Below are positions 1 through 10,748 of a stretch of DNA of 64,000 bases, piece after piece. Source of the DNA: Blattamonas nauphoetae (lineage: Eukaryota; Preaxostyla; Oxymonadida); assembly GCA_033064195.1 (NCBI GenBank), contig JARBJD010000182.1, positions 62,001 through 126,000 on the forward strand, read 5' to 3'. How positions within the stretch are numbered: position 1 is the first letter of the stretch; every line of letters starts with the position of its first letter. Under the pieces are notes generated by a model. It worked only from the letters and a program-made list of their open reading frames with translations. It made no database searches and was not told where the DNA came from. The position numbers were made by a program, and so were the translations under genes.

Positions 1-1
1 C

Positions 2-2716
2 CGTCTGGCCAACATTCTCTCACAATACGAAAAATACCAACATCTTGCTGATTCTGTCCTTGAAGGCGTTCAAGATTATTATCTCCCGCAAACTCCTCTC
101 ATCTTTCAGAAGCCCACAAAGAAAAAGAAAACCCGTCCCTTATCAACACAGCCAGTCACCCTCCCGACAGCCCCAGAACAAGAGATTCCCCTTGATTCAC
201 GCGCTTTCTTAGCAGACGAATCAAATTATTGGGTGCCGCTGGATTGCCTTGTGTCTGTCCCACAATCTGTGTACAACCCAATCTTCTTCAATCCGGACAC
301 GGACCATCACACCGACACTTCCAACGATGACCCATCGTCGCCTTCCGTTCCGCTCTCTTTCATCGCCTCGCTCGTCGTTCAACTCAACACAATCTTCAGA
401 AAAAGAGAGACTGAAAAGATGATCACACTCAAACGACGGTATCAGCGCCAAATATCCAAAATGAAACGGCAGATGGCCAATCAAACAGCGAAACAGACAA
501 AAGCCGAACAAGCCAGCCAAAATCCGACAGCGAGTCGTTCTCAACATGCAAAGCCAACACAACCTCAAACCCACCAGACTCCCACAAAATCATCTCAACA
601 AACACGCAAGCTGAACCAACCAGAAGCAACTCTCCTCGATTCGTACGACGAAAAGGAGCGAGAGAAGAAAGACGAGCTTCTCCGAGCAGACGAAACGAAA
701 GCCCGAAGACACAAATACGGGTTTGATCGAGAGGGAGAAGTCTCTCGACCGGCTGATTCTGAATTGGTTGGATTGAGAGAGGTGTCAACGATGATCAAGC
801 AACAAACACAAAACACACCCAAGAAAGCCAAGCCAGAGAAGGAACAACAATTGGAAGACGTGTTCTTGAAGTTGATTGAAGACGAGGAAAGAGAATGGCA
901 GCTGAGGAAGAGAAAGAAGGCCACCGACCCAAAGACCCAGAATGGACACACAGCCAACGACGAGTCTGACCATCACTCTGACTCCGACCAGTCCTCAACT
1001 TGGGCATACATCACGGAAGGGCCTCGAAGCCACGTGGCAGACAAGGGATCTCAGGTGAAGAAGCCGCACTCGCCGTCATCACACACTCCTGCACAGACAT
1101 CATCACCGCACGACCGTCATCAATCATCATACAAGCAGAAAGATGCAATGACATCACCACGTCCATCGACGCCTCCTCCACCACGACGATCGCAGGATCG
1201 AGATCACAAAGCGATCCAGACACAGCCGAGCACATCAGTCACTTCCCTCTCACTTCATTCACAGAAACCACCACCCACCCCTCACTCGCAATCAGACAAC
1301 CAACATCGCGGAAGGAAGCAGGAAAGACGCCAATCGGAAAAGCCAAGTTCGGACGAGACTCCGACAGCTCCTCGTCAGGAATCGCCGCACAGAGCGGATA
1401 AGCCAGAACGGGCTGAGAGTGCCGATTCAAGATTTCGAGAAGAGACGTCCAGAGATGCCATTCAGACACCGCTGAGTGAAATGTGGAGAGGGGCTGAACG
1501 AAGAGAGGAGTTGGATAGAAATGAGGCGAAAGAGGAGGAGAAAGGGAAGCAGCGAGAACGGCAGAGAGACAGAGACCAACATGAAGATATTTCGAAGGAA
1601 GAAGAACGAAAAAGACGAGAACAGAGAAAGCGAAGAGAAGAAGAGCGAGAGAAGAAAGCAGAAGAACGGAGAAGAGAGGAGGAAAGACTGATTGATGAGA
1701 AGATTAGGGAGGAAAGAGAACGAGAGATCCAACGGAAGAAAGAAGAAGAGAAGCGCGAGGAAGAATTCCGACAAGCCGAAAGAAAAAGAATTGAAAAGGA
1801 GGAAGAAGAACGGAGAGAGCAAAGAAGGAGGGAAGAGATGAAGAAGAAGGAAAGAGAGGAAGAGAGAAGGAACAAAGAAAGGGAAGAAGAAGAACGGAGG
1901 GAACGAGAGAGGAGAGATAAAGAGAAAAGAGAGGAGGAAAGGAAGGAAAAAGAGAAAAAAGAACAAGAACGGAGAGAACGCATTTTGAAACAAGACGAAG
2001 ACAAACGAAACGCAGACGAGCCACACCCTCAAACTGAATCACAGAAACACCAAACTTCACCTTTCCCACCATCCACACAATCCCAACAGCCTCGCATCAC
2101 TCACAAATCACCGTCTCTCTGCTCTGCTCACACCTCGACACACTCCGACACAGCGTCCCAACGTTCGACAAGTGAGTTCTTCTCTGAGAGCGACAGGGAG
2201 AGTGTGGATGACTATTCTTCGGACAGCAGAGAGGGAGCTGAAACTGATCGAAAGGATGGAGAATGGTCCAAACGAGAAGAGAAAGGAACAGATGCCAAAC
2301 CCAACAGTCTCTCACTCCACATCCCTCCGGATGAACCAAAGGGCACAACCCCGAATTCAACAGATCACGAACCATCCAACAAACCGCGCCAGGATCTCCC
2401 CCCGAGACCCGTCTCTTCTCGCAGTCGAGTTTCTTCCCAAAGCCAGTCAACAGCCCATCCATTAACCACACCTCTTTCGCACTCAACAGAACGAAACGAG
2501 AGCACTATCAGGGCTGCAACAACGTTGGATAGCAACAGTTTCTTCGAATCACATTATGGATATTCTTTTTCGCCACAGCATAATCCTGCGCTTGAACGTC
2601 GCAAGAAATCACCGCCGCCACATCCAGAGATGAGGAGAGGATCTTCTGTTGATTCACGATTGGATATGAGTGATATGAAAGATGTTTCATTCTTTTCAGA
2701 TACAGATTTTAGTTAA
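2..2716 (+). CDS. Charged coiled-coil protein, 5' end outside the window
   Basis: The frame is open from base 2 to a TAA at 2714-2716 with no stop, so the N-terminus lies upstream and at least 904 residues are present. The first part is basic and Ser/Thr/Pro-rich and looks disordered. From about 1,480 to 1,990 it is almost only Arg, Glu and Lys (runs such as REEEREKKAEERRREEER), as in a single alpha-helix or a caldesmon/MAP7-type coil. The C-terminal third is again Ser/Pro/Gln-rich. I see no enzyme domain and cannot name a family. A cytoskeleton- or microtubule-associated role is only a guess from composition. The bias makes the reverse strand look coding (Phe/Ser/Leu-rich), but those frames are shadows. 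The next gene starts 49 bp after the stop on the same strand. Confidence 0.75.
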   Translation, partial: RLANILSQYEKYQHLADSVLEGVQDYYLPQTPLIFQKPTKKKKTRPLSTQPVTLPTAPEQEIPLDSRAFLADESNYWVPLDCLVSVPQSVYNPIFFNPDTDHHTDTSNDDPSSPSVPLSFIASLVVQLNTIFRKRETEKMITLKRRYQRQISKMKRQMANQTAKQTKAEQASQNPTASRSQHAKPTQPQTHQTPTKSSQQTRKLNQPEATLLDSYDEKEREKKDELLRADETKARRHKYGFDREGEVSRPADSELVGLREVSTMIKQQTQNTPKKAKPEKEQQLEDVFLKLIEDEEREWQLRKRKKATDPKTQNGHTANDESDHHSDSDQSSTWAYITEGPRSHVADKGSQVKKPHSPSSHTPAQTSSPHDRHQSSYKQKDAMTSPRPSTPPPPRRSQDRDHKAIQTQPSTSVTSLSLHSQKPPPTPHSQSDNQHRGRKQERRQSEKPSSDETPTAPRQESPHRADKPERAESADSRFREETSRDAIQTPLSEMWRGAERREELDRNEAKEEEKGKQRERQRDRDQHEDISKEEERKRREQRKRREEEREKKAEERRREEERLIDEKIREEREREIQRKKEEEKREEEFRQAERKRIEKEEEERREQRRREEMKKKEREEERRNKEREEEERRERERRDKEKREEERKEKEKKEQERRERILKQDEDKRNADEPHPQTESQKHQTSPFPPSTQSQQPRITHKSPSLCSAHTSTHSDTASQRSTSEFFSESDRESVDDYSSDSREGAETDRKDGEWSKREEKGTDAKPNSLSLHIPPDEPKGTTPNSTDHEPSNKPRQDLPPRPVSSRSRVSSQSQSTAHPLTTPLSHSTERNESTIRAATTLDSNSFFESHYGYSFSPQHNPALERRKKSPPPHPEMRRGSSVDSRLDMSDMKDVSFFSDTDFS

Positions 2717-2765
2717 TTTCCAGCTTTTGTTCATCAAAAACATCCATTGTGGTCATTGTGATCCA

Positions 2766-3919
2766 ATGACCAAAACACAATCAAACGGGTGGTACGCAAA
2801 TCTCTATGACTGGGAATTGGTCATGGGGAAGACTCCACTCACCCAGAAGTGGGTGATGCTCCTTTCAGCTTACCTCTATCTTCTCTCACTGTACCTCCTC
2901 AAAAAGTTCATGGAACCTCGGAAAGAGAACAAATTGAAATGGTTTTCGGCATTCCACAAGTATACCCTCGTTTTCATGATTTCTTCTTGCGATTCATTTG
3001 TTTCCTCCAGCTTCTTCCTTTCCTTCTTCAGTGGTGTGACTGGAATCATGATTCTCTACGAGGTATCGAACCACTCTCCTGTAAGTTCTTGTTCATGCAG
3101 ATATTTCGCCATCGTGACCGATTTAGTTCCAACAGTGAATGGTTAAGAAACCTGTTCGCTCTCCCAGTCGGAACACCAATGAAAGGCCGGGTGTATTGGT
3201 GGTGTTATATCTATGGCGTCACAAAGGTGGAAATCCTCTTCCTCCTCACATTTTTCAGTGGATTGAACTTATCGATACATGGATTATCCTCGTCCGCAAA
3301 GCTAAAAAGGGGATTACATTCCTCCACGTTTTCCACCACTCTGGAATGCTCACTCTCCCATTTCTCTGGTTTGAGGCGAAATTCGGAGCTATTTGGATGC
3401 CATGCATGCTCAACTCATTTGTCCACGTGATAATGTACTATTATTATGGCTTGGCCTCGCTCGGAAAACGGTTCGTCCTCCTCTCCTTCCTTCACGTTCA
3501 TTTTCCGTGTTGTCGTTAGCTCAAGAATCAGACGCTACATTACACTCATCCAACTCATTCAGTTTTCTCTTGGATTGCTCTACTTTCTCTGGTTCATCCC
3601 AGCCAAACTATTCTTCCGGGTTGACTGCAGTGGCAATACCCCCTTCATGATATTCTGTTGCTTCCTTGATGGATTCTTTTTCTATTTATTTTATGACTTT
3701 TACATCACCGAATATCGGTCTAGCGTTGCTGCAAAACAACTCTCACAAAGTTCACGTCTGTTTCTTCTTGTGGTGACTTATGTCAATATGTTTCACTTTT
3801 CAGGTCAAGGACAAGGTGACAGCCTCTCTCTTCTTGAAGCCGGATCAGCTGAGCTTGAAGAAAAGGAAATAACTCAATCTTTCGAAGAAACTCCAACCCT
3901 GGACACAACACAACTTTAA
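2766..3919 (+). CDS. ELO-family very-long-chain fatty acid elongase (spliced)
   Basis: This is a 3-ketoacyl-CoA synthase of the ELO family, an endoplasmic-reticulum membrane enzyme that condenses acyl-CoA with malonyl-CoA. The start is ATG 2766. Inferred introns are 3000-3031 (32 nt), 3227-3258 (32 nt), 3471-3519 (49 nt), and possibly 3757-3804, which is a stop-free multiple of three. Spliced this way the protein carries the family signature in order: GTPMKGRVYWW, then WIELIDTW, the catalytic histidine box FLHVFHH, then NSFVHVIMYYYYG and the ITLIQLIQF segment. Several hydrophobic stretches fit the multi-pass topology. The C-terminal tail after the last membrane segment is acidic and Gln-rich rather than the usual dilysine ER-retrieval tail. 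The family call is firm. Chain-length specificity cannot be read from the sequence. Confidence 0.9.
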
Positions 3920-4090
3920 CAGATTCCTCGCAGTTTCATATGTTCTTGCTATTGTTTTTTGATTCTCATTTCAACTTTTGAACAAATTCCTGTTCGACAA
4001 AAATCAAAGTTCGACAGGGAGGGGATTGAACTTTTGAACAGAAATTGTTGTTATGGCCCAGATGCCACTGATCGAAAGACAGGATGACTT

Positions 4091-7000
4091 ATGACGTATG
4101 ACGCTTCCTCATTCAGTCCTTAGTATCATCTTTTCTGATATTCTCCTTTTACTGATAGAGTTCTAGTCTCCCTCCCGAATTAATCGATGTCATTGAACTT
4201 CTCAGCCGAACTCTCCAGAACGACACTGCCACAGTCAAAGGAGCAACTCATGTTTTCTATTCTTGATTTTATACATAATATTTTCATTATTTTCACTTTT
4301 TAGGCCTTACTTTCTCAGTCCCAAACTGATCCTGATTTTTCCTTGAAACTCCTCCATGTTGCACTCTCACACCAAATTATCCCTGAAAATATCAGACGGA
4401 CTGCATCTGTGTATCTTAAAAACATGGCATCTGATTCTGATGTCACCATACACCCAGAAGTCAGGCAGAGATTACTCTCTGAATCTCTCCAATTCTTGGC
4501 ATCACCTGAAAATGACATTCGAACAGCAGCAACGACTATAATCTCCACATATCTCCCCCCTGAAAGTTTGCGACCATGGTCTTTCACATTTCACAGACTA
4601 CTCATCCATTCTCTCATGTGTCGAGCTCATCCACTCTGCCGTGGAAAAGAACGATAAATATGCTGTCGATGGTTCTGTCCGTCTTTTTTCTACGATTTTG
4701 ACGGATAATCTCCCACACATGACAGATCAAGACCGGAATATGTCTGCTTCTTCTTTCAGGTTCACTCATCTCAGGATTCAGGACAGGTCGACGGACCTCC
4801 TAATGAAAGCTGCAAACGTTTCCAATACCTCGGAAACCATTGTCCTGATCCTTCGAAATCTCTCGCATTTTATCACTTTCTCAAAATCGATCAACGAACA
4901 GCAATCCTCAAATATCTTCCAATTTTGTACTGTATTCGCGCAAAATGAAGATCCAGCGATTAAATCAGAAGCAATTGACACTTTTACAGCCTTTATTTTC
5001 GTTTGCGATAGAATTCCACTGAAAAAAGTAGTTCAAAACAATTTTGTTCCTCTCCTCGATTTCATGATCTCCTGTCTTCACACTGATAACGAAGAAATCA
5101 TCCGATCGGCATTAGCCTTCTTTGTTCACCTTGATGACTTATCTGACCTTGATTCAAATCGCGAAATCCCTCAAAGGTTCAACATTCTCATTCCTCTCCT
5201 CATCAAGCACTTGAGATTCCGTACTGATGACCTACATTTCTACAATATCGAAATGTTTGATACTGGCACATCCACGCAAGACGATTCAGCAATCCCTGTC
5301 CTGTGGGCGTCATCTGGAAGAGACGATGACGAGGAGGACGAGGACAATGAACTCGATGATATCGATGACGAATTTGAGCAATTCAGAGCAGTTGGCATGT
5401 TCACTGCTCGTAAAGCTGCATCAAGCTGTCTCGACGTGATGGGAGAAGTGTACAAAATGGACATCATCCCCATCGTGACCGAAACACTAAACGCCATCAT
5501 CGCCCTGTCACAGCAGCCACAAGAAGAGAGTAAAGATAACTCTGCTGACATGGGTGTCAGTCCGTCTGATCTTGTGGAGACAGCATTGCTTGCGCTTGGA
5601 TGCCTCGCGACACCGTTTTCGTTGGCTGCTGTTCATTTTCCAGACCAACTGAACAACATTCTGCTGTGGGTGTTCACTCAGACAGCGTCCACCTTCCCTC
5701 TCGTCCGTCTTCGAGCAACTTGGGTGATCGGAGAATTCGCTTCGTGGATTGTGGGCCCGCTCGGAACACAGCACGACAAAACAAAGCTGGCACAGAAGAA
5801 CGATCGCCAGAATGAGGCTTTAGACAACGAAGACGACGACTCAGACGACGACTACAACGCCCCACACGCTCCCACCGCCGACCTTCTCGAACAAACTCTT
5901 CAGATTCTGGGTACTCTTGTGAAAGACCCCCTCACTCGCATCCAGCAGACCGCTGTGTATGGCCTTCGGATGCTGATTATGCGTGCTCCCACAGCGCTTT
6001 CTGGTCTCGCTCCGCAGTTCTTCACCATCTTCGCAGACGTGTTCATGACAAGCCCGCCGACTGTCCAGCTTGTTGCAGCTCGTTCCGTGATGGTTCTGAT
6101 CGTGAACTATCCCGACTTGGTGCAAGACGCCAGCAACTTCGAAGAGTCGACGCCTCTCGCTGTGATGCTGCTTGCCATCATCAACAATGTTCAGAGTTGT
6201 CAGGAAGGACGAGAGCAGTACAACACGCACCTTGTCTCTCTTCTGCAGGACGTGATTGAGATGGGTGGTTCAAACGTGCCCATTCCAGTTGTCACGTCGA
6301 TTGTCAATGCTGTCCTCACATTCGGTCAGAAACGACTCGACAAATTGGCCCAAAACCAAAATGTGGAAGGAAAGATGGGATCGACAATGACAAACTCTCT
6401 CACAATGTGTCTCGCTGTCTTCGAAGAAATTGTGTCTGCCTTTCGCGAGCAGACAACATCGATTTTGGCTCCTTTCGTCGAGTCGCAGTTCATTGTTCGC
6501 TGTGCAACTCTTGCCACAGACGACGATTGTATCGGATCATTGCTCAGTTTGGTTGGAACATGTGCTCGTCTCAACTTCAGTCTGCTCACAAACTCCCTCG
6601 ACACTATCCTCACACTCCTCCACCAGACACACATCTGGACAACGAGCAAGCTGAAGACAACAGCCAACGCTGTCTGGTGCTTTGGGGAGGTCCTGTTCTA
6701 CTCGAAAGGCCAGCTCAACTTCCCCTTCCCGCTTGAGACGTACCTCGAGCTGGTTGTGATGCTCTTCACACGCGACAACACTACCACAGTCGACGACGAT
6801 TTCGTGAAGCAGAAAAAGAAGAAGGATGAGTCTCTGATTTCGTATGCAACGTCCAACGAGCAGGGACGGCTGATTCTTCTCAATGCCAGTCAGACCATCT
6901 GCCACTTCTTCCAAGTCGAACTCGACCGAACCATCAGCTTCCTCACCTCGTTCCAATTCCCTCTCACAGAGAAGCACCCTCACCCATACCCTGCCCCCAT

Positions 7001-7304
7001 TCGATACATCCTGGTCTTCCTTATGGGCTTCAAAGACATTCATTTTGAAGAGAAGGAGATTGCTTATTTGGGTCTCGCGAAAGCCGCGCAGCTGCATCCA
7101 ATGGCTTTCGCTCCGTTTATCAAAACGTTTTTGCAGGTTGCTGCTAATTGGGGGAAGAAGCCTGGCGATCATGTTCGGTCTGAAATGGCGCAATCACTCG
7201 TGAGTCTAAGAAATCTGTTCTCACAAGCCAATGATTGGAACCGTTTCTATTCAACGATTCCAGAGAAAATTCGAGGAAAATTATCGAAGTTGTACAATTT
7301 TTGA
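4091..7304 (+). CDS. Karyopherin-beta (importin/transportin-like) nuclear import receptor
   Basis: A HEAT-repeat transport receptor of the importin-beta superfamily, which would carry cargo through nuclear pores under Ran control. I place the start at ATG 4091, with introns 4123-4166 and 4252-4303 and a further short intron near 4,575-4,625 whose borders I could not fix. The N-terminus resembles the Ran-binding importin-N domain (LPPELIDVIELLSRTLQN, then FSLKLLHVALSH). Around 5,320-5,385 a run of Asp/Glu matches the acidic loop that these receptors use in cargo release, and a second acidic patch lies at about 5,825-5,855. The C-terminal ending (LRNLFSQANDWNRFYSTIPE) resembles transportin or importin-4 tails. 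Whether it is transportin, importin-4 or importin-5 is undecided. It lies 72 bp before the Hikeshi start, another nuclear import factor; I would not read an operon into that. Confidence 0.8.
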
Positions 7305-7376
7305 ATTTAACATTCATTTCTTTTCATTTCACTGAACTTTGAAGACAGAAAACAGTTTTTTGTGGGACATATCACA

Positions 7377-8006
7377 ATGAACGAACAGGAACCAATCACA
7401 TTCTGTGGAATTGTTCTCCCGGGGAGACCTGTGTGTGTATCTCTTACACAAGTTTCCGAAGACAAATATCTCCTACCAATCGAGAATATCTCAACAACAT
7501 CACATGTTTGTGTTTTCCTCACGGGAAATCCACCACTCCAAGCAGAATTTGCCTGTGCCATCTATATGAGCCTATATCCTTTCGAATCGTGGAATTATTT
7601 AGGATCAGTTTCGATGGAGAATCCATCGACCATCTTAAGATTCAGATGGCCACAAGATGCTCTTGATCGCGATATATCCGCCCAATTAGGTATTTATTCT
7701 TGTTTTCAATTGATTTTCGTAGGAATTGGTGTTATGTCTCTCGAAGAAGTCCGTTTCTTAGATTATCAAAAACAACAAGAACGTCAAGTTATTCTCAATG
7801 TTGTCGGTGATCAAACTCTAAATAAAATTGGTCAAAAAGTTGTTGAAAACTTTTACAATTATTTACAAAGCGCCACATTTCAAATACCAAGCAATGAACC
7901 TCCAGGATTCATGGATGTTGTCCCATCAAATGCAGTGGACCGTTGGATGCAATCATTTGATCAGCGATGTAGAAACAACCCACGATTTTGGCAAGATATT
8001 TTATAA
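7377..8006 (+). CDS. Hikeshi/OPI10 homologue, HSP70 nuclear import factor
   Basis: Hikeshi carries HSP70 into the nucleus during heat stress. The protein shows the family pattern throughout: an N-terminal FCGIVLPGRP segment (compare FGCLVAGRL), a HVCVFLTG strand, a W-x-x-LG segment (WNYLGSVSMENPS) and the Hikeshi C-terminus with NFYNYL, VVPSNAVDRWMQSFDQR and NPRFW. Length, about 198 residues after splicing, is normal. A 33-nt intron fits at 7690-7722 (GT...AG): removing it turns QLGIYSC...VGIGVM into QLGIGVM, which aligns better. The intron is a multiple of three without a stop, so unspliced mRNA would also be read through. I prefer ATG 7377 over 7362 because family proteins start close to the first strand. 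Stop TAA. Confidence 0.88.
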   Translation: MNEQEPITFCGIVLPGRPVCVSLTQVSEDKYLLPIENISTTSHVCVFLTGNPPLQAEFACAIYMSLYPFESWNYLGSVSMENPSTILRFRWPQDALDRDISAQLGIYSCFQLIFVGIGVMSLEEVRFLDYQKQQERQVILNVVGDQTLNKIGQKVVENFYNYLQSATFQIPSNEPPGFMDVVPSNAVDRWMQSFDQRCRNNPRFWQDIL

Positions 8007-9640
8007 GCAACAGATTTGCACTCTACGTCGGATTTTTGTCCCCAGATCAAAGTCATCCGATCTTCGTATCCTGACATTTTCGCTGGAATACTGTGCAATA
8101 CACAACTCGTATATGAAATCCACGACTCGTCTCTGAAATACACTCACTCTTATGCAGCAGTCGTCTCCATTGCTCTCCCCTCTCCAGGTGTTTTGGAGAG
8201 TAGATCAAACCTTCTGATCCCGGTCAAAACAGGTGTTTTCTAGATCACGGAGAAGGCTGTTCTCAATGTAGGGTACAGTTTATACATTTTAAAAAAAAGT
8301 AGGATTTTTGATTTGAATAATATTGATTCCGAGAAAAAATTGAGCAAAATGAAGGCCTGGAGCGGCGTCAGTTTCAAAACAAAAATTGTGTGAAATGGGA
8401 CCCAACTTTTGTATCCTTCCTAATTTTTTGGAGACCACTAATCACTCATGACTATTTCAGAAATAGTGTCCATTAAACGTGAAAATGCTTTAATATCCAG
8501 AAATCGAACACTGAAAATGAGACTTTTTCTCCACAAAAAATTGTAAAAGTATTTTAGCCCGCACTGTTGTTGAAATAGAGGTTAATGTTCTCCAAAATTC
8601 TAGTTGTCGAGATGACATTCCTTTTATTTGAGGAAATTGGCATCAACTGAAGATCTTCACTTTTTGATAAAAGGAGAGTGAGGAAATGAGAAAAGAATGT
8701 CAGACTATTGCATTCGAAGTCAAGAAGCTGGCGTAGTCATCAACGCTGATCTTCGGATGTGTAGCGATAATTGGAGGCGGTTTCACCCCGTGGAAACTCG
8801 TCAGTAGAAAGTGCTAAATATGGTGTGTAACTGATTAATACTGTTCATCGTTATCAATTCCAGAAAATTAGAAACTTCCACTGAAGCGATCGTGAGATAG
8901 GGATGGCTCATTTCACGAGTGACTGCCGCACTTGAGCCTGTTTTATCTGACGATATTGGATCGATTATGGAAGAAAAAAGAGAATACCCTGTTGATGAAG
9001 ATATGCTTTACTCTGGAAGTGCTTGATACAGTCTTCTGTCCGCGATCCCTCCAACCCAGTTTGTCTTTTCCTTGTTTCCGTGATGTTTCGGAAATTCCTT
9101 CAAGTATATTGTTCCTGTAAGACAGGTCTACAATAAAAGTCTAAAAATGAAGAAAAGCGAGCAAAATAATGAAAAAGACAGATCAACCAATGAAACAAGA
9201 AAATTTGTCCAGACCACCTTTGATCCGTCGCAATCCCGCTTCGGTTCGATTCTGTTCTTTCATCATCTATTCATTCTTCTTCACTTTTGGGTTTCGGTTT
9301 GGTAATTCGCGTGTTTTGTGAAGCCCAAAAAATGAAATATGGGTAACATGGCTCTGTGATTTAGAAGCGAAATTGAGAAATGGACAACGGAAAGTTGCAT
9401 GACACAATTTCAGGTGTGTAATTATGGAGGGAACAAAGTTAAGAAGATTGGGTCCCATTTCACACAATTGGTCTTTTTCAAAATTTCAAATTAGGTTGGT
9501 CCTCTCGAAGAGAGATTGAAATTCCCGATGATACTTTTGAAATAAAATACGAAGATGCACTAGACTTGGCTCAGATGCTTGTGATGGAGGAGAAAAGACA
9601 AGTGAAGTTGAACCAAGTCTCTGTCATTCTCTTCTAGTCC
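8007..9640. other. Gene-poor accessory stretch with decayed coding traces
   Basis: No convincing gene. The sequence is AT-rich with short open frames lacking family resemblance. Around 9,480-9,640 a frame reads like part of an acidic helical protein (EIPDDTFEIKYEDALDLAQ) but is isolated, so it may be a gene remnant. The only clear structure is a pair of 22-bp inverted repeats, listed separately. Confidence 0.4.
8384..9469. repeat. Pair of exact 22-bp inverted repeats, 1.1 kb apart
   Basis: Positions 8384-8405 and 9448-9469 are exact reverse complements (core gtgtgaaatgggaccc). Similarity fades on both sides and I see no clear flanking duplication. They could be the remaining ends of a small decayed element of about 1,086 bp. 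No open frame inside resembles a transposase. Confidence 0.5.
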
Positions 9641-10397
9641 TTTTCGACTTTTGCTCTTGTGCAAATGGTTCACAACGGTTTTAAACGGTCTGCCATCCAC
9701 TTATGACATTCATGATTCTCTTTTCATTGCACATTTCCTCAACGCAAATAACCTGAACTCGATCTCCTTCTTTTTTCTTTGATTCTCCTTCTCATCTTGA
9801 TTTTCTTTCATTAATGCCCATTGTTCTTTCATTTTTCGAAATTCATTTCGATAGGTGCATATCTTTCTCGGTTTTCAGGTCTCCAACTCATGATTGTTGC
9901 CACTCTCTTCATGGTCATTTTATCTCTCTTCCGAGTTGTTCATTGAGTCTCATTCATGACATACCAGTCTTTTCTTGTCTCAATCCTACTTGCATCCTCA
10001 CAGGATCATCGTCACAAACGCACCCCGATCTCACTCCGCCACATCCATTCGTTTCTGTCTCCTCTAACAACGACCAGTCTATTTTTACCTTTCATAGGAT
10101 TCACCACACATTTTTGAACCTTCATATGTGGATCCTTGTCGAAGAAGAGGTGTCCTTCTTCCAAGCACTCCTTAGAGAAGAAAAATCAACTATGAATTTC
10201 GAAAAATGAAAGAACAATGGGCATTAATGAAAGAAAATCAAGATGAGAAGGAGAATCAAAGAAAAAAGAAGGAGATCGAGTTCAGGTTATTTGCGTTGAG
10301 GAAATGTGCAATGAAAAGAGAATCATGATTGTCATAAGTGGATGGCAGACCGTTTAAAACCGTTGTGAACCATTTGCACAAGAGCAAAAGTCGAAAA
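9641..10397. repeat. Inverted repeat with 206-bp arms and 345-bp spacer
   Basis: The arm 9641-9846 is the near-perfect reverse complement of 10192-10397, and the arms are equal in length. Outward of the arms weaker similarity continues for about 20-25 bp. The spacer has no recognisable gene. No clean target-site duplication is visible. Read forward, the right arm encodes a Lys/Glu-rich helical stretch (EQWALMKENQDEKENQRKKK), so a gene fragment may have been duplicated in inverted orientation. It ends 178 bp before the DIRS element. Confidence 0.75.
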
Positions 10398-10748
10398 AAG
10401 TTGAAATAGAACGACTCAGAATTGATCAGAAAAATGTGAATTATGGTTGAACCTGTGAATTGAGGATATCGGAAAAGGACGTATAGGTGCATTTCACACA
10501 TGATACCGATTCTTATCAGCGCTTTTTGTTGGAAAATGGAAAATTATACACGATAACGTCTCGACAACCATTCATGATCACGATAATGGCATTGAAAGAA
10601 GAGATGAAGAAATATTGAGTATAATATCCGTGAATTGTTGTAATATCAAGCAATAATGACGCAATTATGAATGAAAACTGTTGTTTAATTGATAGAATCG
10701 ATCAACCCCTTGTTACTCCGTTGGGAGTTGAAAGAAGAGATGAAGTGA

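Noticed and set aside
1427-2078. Long minus-strand frames rich in Phe, Leu and Ser across the first gene
   Set aside because: They are the reverse of a Lys/Glu/Arg-rich repeat tract; composition alone keeps them open.
3081-3135. Good-looking GTAAGT...CAG intron in the elongase gene
   Set aside because: Removing 55 nt breaks the frame that joins the GTPMKGRVYWW block; the intron at 3000-3031 explains the frame change instead.
6537-7193. 218-residue minus-strand frame inside the karyopherin gene
   Set aside because: A shadow of a strongly coding plus-strand HEAT-repeat region, with no family resemblance.
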